Assembly (NCBI RefSeq): GCF_024868665.1
Contig: NC_079896.1
Coordinates: 26,521,477-26,585,476 of the forward strand
DNA from: Triplophysa rosa
Lineage: Eukaryota; Chordata; Actinopteri; Cypriniformes; Nemacheilidae
Direction of reading: 5' to 3'
Length of the DNA stretch: 64,000 nucleotides
The notes under the pieces were generated by a model. That model made no database searches. It saw only the letters and a list, made by a program, of their open reading frames with translations, and was not told the origin of the DNA. Below are positions 52,113 through 64,000 of the stretch, piece after piece (the stretch's first letter is position 1; each line of letters opens with the position of its first letter). The translations under genes were made by a program, and so were the position numbers.

Positions 52113-55100
52113 TCAAAGGAAAGACTCGCCCGTAGGTCCCGTAAGAGATTCAGAAGATCCGCTAAGAAGAAAGTGAAAGCAACAGATAAGAGAGCAAGAA
52201 ACTGGACAGAATAAAGGATACACAACACAACGGACTCATAAATAATGTTTTGAAAACATGTCATTTGAAATCAGATGTTTAATCTGTCAAACACGCTCAC
52301 CCTCTGTTACGGACGATATCCTGAACGCACTGATCTTTGTGGTAGCGCACAAACTGTGTACAGGTGAGTCGAATCTCCTCCTGCACTGCAGATGACTCGG
52401 GGTTTTCATCATGACCCAAACCGCACAGAGCCGCCAGCCTACACACAGTTAGAATAGCTGCCGAGATCCCAGCCGAAAAGTTGTTCAAATAAAAACATAA
52501 ACATTACCATGTACCACGTGCCAATATTCACCTCTTTTTGAAAGGAAGAAGGATAAGATGTTCATCCAACCCAAAAATCCCAAAGGATATTAATCCCTGA
52601 TGAAGAGGAAAAGGTTATTTGTGATATTTACTCTTGCGGTTGCAGACGTGTGAATGTCCTCACCTGTCCATAATTGGCTACAGCACAAAAGAACTGAAGC
52701 TCCAGATAGAGGCGACCCGGATCATCACTGAACAACCACCACAGACAGCTGGACACGTTCTGAAATACAAAAGTAAACACATTTCAATAGAAATATAATA
52801 AGAGATCAAATGATTGGAGAAGAGTTCAGGTCCTGTACTCGATTTGTTAAAAAGTTTCCTCATCTGTAAGTCACTATTTGAATAAAATTGTCTGCTAGAT
52901 GAATAAATGTAAATGTAAAATTGAAAACAGCTTTTAAACTAAAGAACACATTCATGAGACCCTGTGACCCGACAAACTGTGACTTCATCCTCTGTCTTTT
53001 TCCTTCTCCGAGTGAAAATGTCAACATGTTATTTCTTTATTTTCAACAGCTCACTCGAAGCCCTCACTCCTGACTTGAAAATGTTGCATTTGAAATTGTT
53101 TATGCAATGATTTAAAATGATATATTACTTTTATTATGTATCTTTATTTGTTTCCCTATTATATAGCTCAACCTGATAAAGGAGTAGTTCACTATAAAAT
53201 TTAAATGTCATGTCATGTCATACAAGCCTTCATGTGTTTATTTCTTCTGTCGAAGACAAATCGAGGCTTTTGAGGAAAGCTTTCCAGGGTTCTTCTCCAT
53301 ATAATGGACTTCAACGGGGGGGATGTTGGTTAAGGTCCGAATTTCAGTTTCATCTCAGCTTCAATGAATAACCAGCCGATGAATAAGTGTGTTGTCTAGC
53401 GAAACGTTTAGTCATTTTCCGCGAAAACGAAAAAAAGATATGCTTTTTAAACATAAGTATATGGCTTGCACAGCCTCGGAGTCCCTCCATGTAACGCATC
53501 CATGACTTCACGTCACGCGTTTCTTAAAAAATGACTGATCGTTTGGCTAGACAACACCCATGTTCATCGTGTAGAGCCTTTTGAAGCTGCGATGAAACTG
53601 AAATTCGGACCTTAACCAACAGCCCCCCGTTTAAGTCCATTATATGGAGAAGAACCCTGGAAAGCTTTCCTCAAAAGCCTCAATTTGTTTTCGACAGAAG
53701 AAATAAACACACGGACGGCTTGTACGACATGCGGGTGAGTGAATGATCATGAAACTTTCATTTTAAAGTGAACTACTTAAAAAAAACCTCTAAATCACTC
53801 TAAATATTCTGCATGTCATTCAAAGGAATAAGTTGCTGAAAAATGAATTGTGTGTTTGTCTTGCGTACCGCCAGCATGCAGACGATGAGAAGCAGACAGA
53901 GGAGCACATGACGAGCGATCTGTCTCTCCTCCTGCACGCGTGTAGAGCTCGACGCCTCGCTCAGCGGAGCTCCTGAAACGCCAACATACACACACACATG
54001 TGAATCCACACGCTGCCCTTCTCAATAATACATAGAAGATACCAAAATAAATACTGTCTATAACCTGCTGAAGGTCCCAGTGAGTCGCTCAGATGTCCAG
54101 CTATCATATCAGGCATTGGTTCACTACAACAAACATCTGTCAGCAACAAATGAGAAGATAAAACAGACATGCGTGCTAGAGATATGTAGACCTGAAAACC
54201 CCGCCGCTGTACCTCTGTTGAGACTGCTGTGAGACGGCTCTCGCTCAGGAGAATACTCGCGTCTCACATCTTCTGTTGTGCTGGTCGCTGAGTTCTGACT
54301 GAGAACTTGATAGTTCTGTTCCTCCCGGACCCCTCGACTCAAACCCATCAGAGACAGACCGGCCAACATGATGCTGCAGCCCAGAAGCAGCGCGGTACAC
54401 GTCATCTGAAGAGAAAGAATAATCGTATCTGAAAACACGAGTAAAGTGAAAAAACCTAAAAGTGTAAAACGCCTTTGACGCGACCTACCTGCCCGCCGCC
54501 GTAAAAGAAGGCGGAGTCTCTGCTGTCACTCATTCTTTGTCCTACCACCAGCAACCCGCCCACAATTAAAAAAGGAACACTAAAGGAGATTAAAAATATA
54601 TATTTGAAATTAGATCAATGGGCTTTCTCTGTATATTTACTTAGAATCAAATATTCAATATTTGATTCTTGAAAGAATCTACATTAATTTCAAAAAAGGT
54701 TGACCGTGGAATAACGTTCATGCAAAATGCATAAATAATCCCCCCACCCATACTCACCCCCATCCAAACATGATGAATATCCACGGTTTCACCTTCATGT
54801 TTTCATTTCTCCTCAATAAAGTGAGAGAAAACGCCAAAAGACCTACAACACAACATCTACACAACTACTACACATCTCTACTGCACCAGTCACGACACGC
54901 AAATGTATGACAACAGCCCCTGATGAATGATCAGTAACTCTTATCCGTCAGGTAACGTTTGTGTGTGGTGATGTGTTACCTGTCCACATGTACGTACTGT
55001 ACAGACATCCATAGAGAAGAGTAAAGATGAGAATCTGCCCTGCCTCACTGCCCTGCCTCACCGCAAACCTCCACATGATCATCAACAGACACGCCAGAAA

Positions 55101-58100
55101 CTGCAGAATATCATAAACAAAACACATTCCATTCATATTTTCACTTCAGTTTTGTTTCAAGCTCAGAGAAAACGTGAGTAAGGGTTAAATGTCTCTAAAG
55201 TTCTCTAAACTCTCCCTCAACATAAATGTACTGGATTTTACTCATTTTATTGTTTGTCCCCAAAACAACAAGATACAGGACTTGAAGTATCACTCATGTC
55301 TGGTACCTACGAATCGGTTTAACTTGCACTTAGGGTTTTGAAATCTATCCTTGCTCGCTTAATCACATGAAATGAATAAAAAGCAACAAAGTGAAAGAAT
55401 ATGTGAATGTGTGTCTTTGTGGAAGACGATGTACCTGAGCAAAGAACAGATTTGTGGTGAACATATGTGGCGGTCTCCTAAACTTCTTACTCAGCAGCAT
55501 GACAGCAAGAGTCCAAACCTACACACACACACACAAAAATTATCCAAATTCAGTAACTCTTTGTTTCTTTGATTTCTAAACCTCTTAAAATTCATATGCA
55601 CATTCTTTACAGTTACACACCAGCGTGGACATCTGAATTGAAGGCAAAGTCCTCTACTGTTTGGGTTTTAAACTGTAAAGGTGCAGTGTGTAATATTTTG
55701 GAGGATCTATTGACAGAAGTACAATTTAATACACATAAGTATGTCTTGAGACTGAGGTGTATAAAGATCTTACATCATCAAGTGTTATGTGTTTAGTATC
55801 TTAGAATGAGTTATTTCTATCTACATACACCGCGGGTCCGCTTGCATGGAATACATCATGTGGTTTCTACAGTAGCCCTAAACGGACAATCTGCTACAGA
55901 ACGCGTTTCATAAATACATTATCTCCTTCGGCAAAGAAGCAAAAACATGACGACATCTTAGTTCTGTTTCAGCCACCGTAGTGCTTCGAAATGAAGAGGT
56001 GGAGTGAGCCGTTGGTTGCAATTCACAACCTCGCCGCTAGATGCCGCTACATTTCATACTAGAGCTGTAATCGGGCCTTAAAAGTTAGGCCCGACAGGGT
56101 CCGAGCCCGACAGAATTCGGCCCGAGCCCGACAAGTACATTTTGATCGACAGCTTTTTAAAACCCCGAACCCGTTTACAGCCCGACATTAGGCTATTCAA
56201 ATGTGCGCACGCACACAGCTTTTGTCAAGAATGAGTCATTTATACATGTTTTAACATAATTTATTAATGACTAACGTAGGCTATAGGCCACTTGGAAGTT
56301 GGAACAAAGAAATAAAGTAAGTCCTCTGTAACATCGTAACATCTCACATATCCCACTGGCTCATTATTCTCATTATGCACACGGTCAAAACTTTTCCTCA
56401 CCTCAGACTTTGCTTTAGTTGCTGGTGCAACCAAAACGTAATCGCCAGAGGCAAGCCTCCGTTTCACCTCCTCAGCATCCATTTTTTGCATCTTTCTCGC
56501 GCTAATCGGAACGCATCACATGACCGCTCATGTAAAATGATAGAAATTAAGCCCGAACCCGACTGAAACCGCCGGGTCACGTCAGGTCCGTCGGGTTCGT
56601 GCAAAGATCTTCAGCTCTATTTCATACACTGAACATGTAAAGGGTAAATTAATCCCAAAATCAAATTTGTGTGATTTTTTACTCACCCACATGATGTCAA
56701 ACATGTTTTGAGACCTCCCGGCGTCTTCAGAGCAAAAATAAAGAAAAACAAACCACAATACAGACTTTAATGGATATATTCTCCTCAGTCTTGTCAGTCT
56801 ATGGTGCGCGTTCACGTTATTTTGGTTTGTTTTTCGCACAGAAAGCATTCTCGTCGCTTCAAAAAAATTCAATTGAGCCACTAGGAGCGGATGGACCAAT
56901 TTAAGGATGACCTTGACAACTATAACCATGATGTCTACGAGGAGGCCTGGAAATCTCTCGGATGCCACCTAAATATCTTTATTTGTGCTCCGAAGACGCC
57001 GGGAGGTCTCAAAACATGTTGAACGTCAGTCATGTGGGTGAGTAAAACAATCGCACAAATTTGATTTTGGGATGAACGTACCCTTTAAAGTGTTTATGTC
57101 CAAATGTGCGAGATGTTTGCTTTGTGACTAACCCTGAAGTTCACATATTAACACATTAACCTGCCAATCAGTGCTTTCGTCTGCATTTGAGCTTCTCTGT
57201 GGTGTCGCTGAATGTATTTCTTTATGTCATTTGGTGACACTCACCAGGGCTATCAGACTGACAACACTGATGTTGAAGCTCACGTCCTGCAGCGCCTTCA
57301 CCAGTGACGTGGCCTTCATCCAGGGAATGGTCAGTAACCACGCCGACACATACATGATGGGCGCTGACAGAAACGTGCTGATGACCAGCCCAGACATCAC
57401 CTAGCGCACACACACACACGCTCAGTATGATACACAAAATAATACAGCACACACACACACACGCACACATCTGCGCACACTCACCACCTCCAGCTCCATG
57501 TTGTACTGGGCAGCGTATATGGCCACACTGGGAGCGGTGGGGAAGACTCCGTACAGAAAAGCATAGTCAGACAGACTGGAGTGATTCACCAAGCTGGAAT
57601 TCCCAGCATCTAATAACTCCACCATGTCCTTACACATCAACGGCATCACTAACCTGGAATAAAATGACACGCCATCACACAGAGAGAAACGCCTCTGCAC
57701 ATCTCACGAATCTATTCTCCATCACTCACAGTTTGGCAGTGATAAGCAGGATGAGGGAAACCCCGGCGGAGCGCGTCAGCTTCCGCATCTGTCCCACCAT
57801 GTTCAGTCCTAGATAAAACAGCGCCGCCCCTCCGAAAGAGTTCGCAAGTCCGTCGACGAACTCGGCGAGCAAAACCGGGACGCGGCCACCAAAGAGGAAA
57901 TGGAAGAGAATTCCTACAATAACCATGAAGACTATTGGGTTCTTCAAAATCTGACGAGAAAAGGAAACAGTGAATTAAGACGGAGGCCAACGGACACAAT
58001 AAGGCGTGCACACACACACACACCTGCAGTGTGACAGTGAACATCACGCGCAGTTTGCTGTAGTTGCCGTCGGTGGTTTGTCTCCATCGCTGGATCTCAC

Positions 58101-58715
58101 ACAGAGCAAAGCCCACGGGGTTCAGCAACATCAGAGACACGGGCGCCACCAGATATATATACTGCACATACTCCGGGTGTGAGCTCCTGTACAGAGCATC
58201 CACTGCGTGGAGATTGAGATTAAGCCATCATCATTATCCCAGTATATAAAACTCCGTGTGTGTGCATGTGTACTTTAGATGTATGCGAGAGGCAAACCTA
58301 TTGGATGTCCCAGTGCAAAGTCATTGCTCTGAGTGGCAAAGATGGCGAAGAGCCCGGCTTTACTGAATTTGCTCTCGGGGCTCGCCACCAACAGCGTCAG
58401 CGCACACACCAGCGTGAACACGCACACTTTTGCCATCAAGATGCTCCAGAGGAACGACCAGACGACGTGCTCGATGCGCAGCTGCACCATGTTCTTGAAG
58501 AGCAGGGCGGGGAGGGCAAAGCATGACACGAAGCTGCCCAGCCCTTTGACCTGTCCCGCGCCGATGATGTCACAGCGACCCGCCACATAGCCGCACAGGA
58601 TGATGCCGAAGCATTCCAGCAGGGCCGGGAAGAGGTTGCCGATGGACATCGCAGGTGCTGCAGGAGGGCTGTGGGTGACGTTGAGCCCGTGAATGGCCAC
58701 GTATTGACCCTCCAT
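52113..58715 (-). CDS. gpr155: GPR155 (LYCHOS) lysosomal transporter/GPCR-like membrane protein
   Basis: Lysosomal membrane protein with a PIN-type transporter fold fused to a 7TM-like region; the mammalian protein senses cholesterol for mTORC1. Exons: 58298-58715, 58024-58202, 57730-57950, 57485-57653, 57245-57400, 55435-55518, 54980-55100, 54758-54842, 54489-54579, 54213-54405 (or 54192-54405), 54065-54136, 53869-53972, 52664-52759, 52532-52596, 52301-52438, 52113-52161. All phases join, giving about 746 residues. Family stretches are LFPALLECFGIILCGYVAGR, FALPALLFKNMV, FATQSNDFALGHPI, NPIVFMVIVGI, FLYGVFPTAPSVAIYA and CLWWLF. The frame ends GESFL-stop soon after CVQDIVRNR, about where the human protein (870 residues) enters its DEP domain, so the DEP domain appears lost. 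Confidence 0.92.
53174..53780. mobile_element. Fold-back MITE in gpr155 intron
   Basis: About 600 bp with long inverted arms, for example 'GGAAAGCTTTCCAGGGTTC' near 53,280 against its inverse near 53,660, and ends AAAGGAGTAGTTCACT / AAGTGAACTACTT. Confidence 0.8.
56060..56619 (-). mobile_element. Internally deleted hAT transposon with transposase N-terminal fragment
   Basis: 560 bp with ends TAGAGCTG and CAGCTCTA and a perfect 8-bp target duplication TTTCATAC (56052-56059, 56620-56627). A 75-codon minus-strand frame at 56264-56491 (MQKMDAEEVKRRL, then NNEPVGYVRCYDV) looks like the start of a hAT/BED-type transposase; the catalytic core is missing. CCCGAACCCGAC-type words recur near both ends. 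It sits in gpr155's fifth intron. Confidence 0.8.
56637..57088. mobile_element. Palindromic TTAA-type MITE
   Basis: Ends GTAAAGGGTAAATT and GAACGTACCCTTTAA. Arms share AGACCTCCCGGCGTCTTC against its inverse. It lies directly beside the hAT element. Confidence 0.75.
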
Positions 58716-58759
58716 GATGATGTCACGGCGGTTGAGCCCTGGGCGCTGATCTAACAGTG

Positions 58760-59560
58760 AAGATCAGAGGACGCGTAACATCTGTCTAAAAACAAGATTC
58801 GGTTATACGTTCAGATTACTGAAGTTTAATACAGTAAATGTATTCAAATATAGAAATATAAATTCAAAGTATGTAAAAAGTAAAAACTTCTAAATCTTTT
58901 CAAATGTAATTGAAACAAATTACTGTAAGGGAGACTGACGCAGTAAATATTTTGTAAATTCACATTTCAGTTCAAAAGGACACTGATCAAATAAATATTT
59001 GAATAGTATATAAAAACATAGAATATATACATTCTCTAAAAACTTTAAAATCTTTCAAGTGTAAATTAATTACTGTAATGGACACTGATCAAATCAATAT
59101 TTTAATATAAATCTATAAAAATATCAAATAAAAAATCTGTCAAATGAATCATTATAAATTATAAATTATATTTTGAAATGTTATTGAACTGAAATGAAGT
59201 TGTACAGAATAATTATGAAAAATAAATAGAATATGTTTTGTCTAAAAACCAGATAAAACAGCAAAATACGTAAAAAGATATACGGTACACATTAGTTACT
59301 AAATAATATATACCTTAAATAAGAACACGTGTAATTAAATCAAACCATTATTCTTTCATCAACAACTCTTACTCATCATTTTCTCTAGGAAAAACCCATC
59401 GATTATGTGTGTCTCACGTTAGTACAATATTCAAAATAACGTTACCTTTCAATTAGAAAACAAAATAAGACACGTTATGTCTTATGATAAGCAAGAATGC
59501 TCAGCTAAACCAGCTCTTTATTAACGTAATAACGGGATGTAGCAGAAAACAACGGAAATA
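58760..59560. other. AT-rich likely 5' intron of gpr155
   Basis: About 800 bp of AT-rich sequence between the first coding exon and the likely promoter. No open frame, repeat or RNA gene recognised. Confidence 0.4.
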
Positions 59561-59569
59561 TTAAGGACG

Positions 59570-59890
59570 TTAATGACGTACCATGTATTCACTTGTCCGC
59601 TCGATGGATAAATGCGCTGAAAATCGTTTTGTTAAACATTAAACACGTCCATGATCTCATTCCGGGTGCGTGAGGAGTGTTTGCTTGCAGACGGAGCTGC
59701 GCAGACAGAGTGGCGTATGACATCACAGTACCGCGAGAGGAATTCGAAGCAACGAATGACTTGACACTTGAGTTCACCAATGACTGAAGAAACCCCGCCT
59801 TAGCTCGTCAAATAGCGTCAATGATTGGTGAAAATGTGTAGCGTACATGGAACCTGCTCATGTGATTTGTCAAATTTAAATGCGCTAGTG
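59570..59890 (-). promoter_or_regulatory. Probable gpr155 promoter and noncoding first exon
   Basis: A short GC-richer patch with CCAAT-type boxes (GATTGGTG near 59,822; ACCAATGAC near 59,776). A good donor, ATG followed by GTACGTCA on the minus strand, ends a possible noncoding exon at 59,582. An acceptor before the start codon (GATCAG then CGCCC, about 58,748) would complete the 5'UTR. The transcription start is inferred. Confidence 0.35.
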
Positions 59891-59899
59891 GACGGCTTT

Positions 59900-61504
59900 C
59901 ATACAGTCTGCAATTTTATTACAGAAATCGAGATTTTAAAATTACAATTGCAAACACGTATTTAGATTGGAAAATAGATTAGAAATAGTATAGACAATTC
60001 GCATGTTTCCTTGCTTTTATTTATTTAAAGAAAAAATACAAATGCATTAAAATAACAAAGAGCATAATCCACTTTGCATTCGTTGTGCCATAAACGTCAA
60101 GATCTCAGTATTGAAAATAAGATCTTTATAAGAATACGTGTAAAACGACGTGTAAATACAGATATACTTTTCATATTTACTTCAACTAACATATTGGGCA
60201 CAGAACAGCAAAGAACAGTCTGAAGCAAACAAAAGCAAAGTAAACATACACAAATTAAACAACACAATATAACACATAACAACAGTACCGCAAAAAGCAT
60301 CTGTGCAAACAGAACACAATACATCATACACTTTTGAATCCTTCATTGTATGTTGACGTCAAATCATTTTTCTATTTCATTGTGGTTACACAATCATTCC
60401 TCTTCTTCATCCATTTCAAATCTTTTTTATCTAATTTAACACCCTTCTAATAAATGCTATGCCACTGTTCATATAATTAATTTCAATGTCAGTCTCAAAC
60501 TTTATTCACTTTAATTCTTGAATTAGAAGACATTTGCCATTAATTCTCTCAATGTAAACAAAAAATTAAGGCAACATACCTGTAAAAATCCAAACCAAGC
60601 CAAATACTGGCTTCTCTTAGCACATCAGGCGGATATAACATACGACTTGTACACTTCTAACAGGCTCCACACATCTGTCATACGACTAACACTGAGCAAT
60701 AGTAATGTAAACGAAAAAAGCAAGTGCATATACATCATAAAATGCTTTTTAAACACATTTTGGCCTTTCGTCCTACATTATCATCACAGATGCAATTCAT
60801 AATATAGAACAAACACACTTACATGAAATTGTAGAGAACAATTATCCTTCATTCAAAAAGGAGTGTAATATATTTACTGCATAGAACAACAAATCTGGTG
60901 ACAGGATCACCACATACACACCTAAGTTTCACGGTACTTTTATGGCTTTTACACTCCGACACTGTCCTCCACATCCAGTTAATTCCCTCTTCATCTTTGA
61001 TGTCAACTGTTTTGTGTCAAAATCATGTTTTGTGAATGATGTGTAATATGACAAATGGACTGTAGGGGGCCCAAGAGTCTCAGTCAAAAAGTTCCCAAAA
61101 GCATAGGCCTGTGTTTGTCAATGACAGGACCTTAAAATCAAATTACAAAGATGACAAAGACCGTCTCCCAAAACCTCATTGCTCTGTGTGGATTTATAAA
61201 TGACCTTCAACAAACATAAAAAATAACACACAAACATCTCTCATAGACGATGACAAACTGAAAAATAAAGCAAGGTCTAGCTGTAGTATCTCAGAGCAAT
61301 TTCGTGAATCTCTCCAGCACACGAAAACGTGAAATTATAGAAAGTCATCAGCACAGCGGGGCAGTAATATCACAATTTCTTTGCCATTATTTTTTAAGCA
61401 CTTTGAATATTTGAACTACTCCGGCAGAATAATATGAATACAGCCAGTACCAGAGTAAATGATATAATGGGAGAAGGGAAGGATTGTCGATTCCTGAGTT
61501 GCTT
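59900..61504 (-). other. 3'UTR of wipf1 and spacer to gpr155
   Basis: No open frame of note. AATAAA hexamers on the minus strand at 60501-60506 and twice within 60016-60025 could end a long wipf1 3'UTR of about 1.0-1.5 kb. No other feature recognised. Confidence 0.4.

Positions 61505-64000
<2,496 letters not shown>

Overview
The window looks like a teleost fish genome, most likely a cyprinid. Genes have many short exons with GT-AG introns and vertebrate protein families. The introns are packed with CA/GT microsatellites and small palindromic transposons. These include a TTAA-flanked family whose ends read roughly 'TTAAAGGGACAGTTCACC', which I associate from memory with carp and zebrafish genomes.

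Five protein genes are present and all lie on the minus strand. From right to left they are: wipf1 (61,505 to beyond 64,000; N-terminus outside the window), gpr155 (52,113-58,715), ola1 (47,638-49,939), sp3 (41,678-45,217) and a giant axonemal dynein heavy chain of the DNAH9/11/17 clade (from 37,900 down past position 127; C-terminus outside the window). I resolved 72 consecutive dynein exons whose reading phases all join. They give about 3,782 codons with no internal stop, covering the tail, linker, AAA1-AAA5 and the microtubule-binding stalk.

The gene order sp3 - ola1 - gpr155 - wipf1 matches human 2q31 as I remember it. In human, SP9, CIR1 and SCRN3 lie between OLA1 and GPR155, and I see none of them here. 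The dynein gene beside sp3 mirrors the human SP4-DNAH11 pair on 7p15, in the same head-to-tail order. This suggests the fish keeps a member of an ancient SP-DNAH pair that mammals lost at the SP3 locus.

The genes are not functionally linked. The dynein drives ciliary beating, and a good RFX X-box lies about 145 bp upstream of its start. Sp3 is a GC-box transcription factor. Ola1 is a YchF-type ATPase. Gpr155 is a lysosomal transporter/GPCR-like protein. Wipf1 is a WASP-interacting actin regulator.

The rest is intron or intergenic DNA with many recognisable nonautonomous elements: hAT elements with 8-bp target duplications, TTAA elements, a Tc1/mariner-type palindrome, fold-back elements and a LINE relic. 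Points most worth a second look are the dynein-sp3 linkage, an inverted pair of hAT elements around one dynein exon, microsatellites that form splice donors, a gpr155 reading frame that ends before its DEP domain, two GC-AG introns, and two tandem start motifs in ola1.
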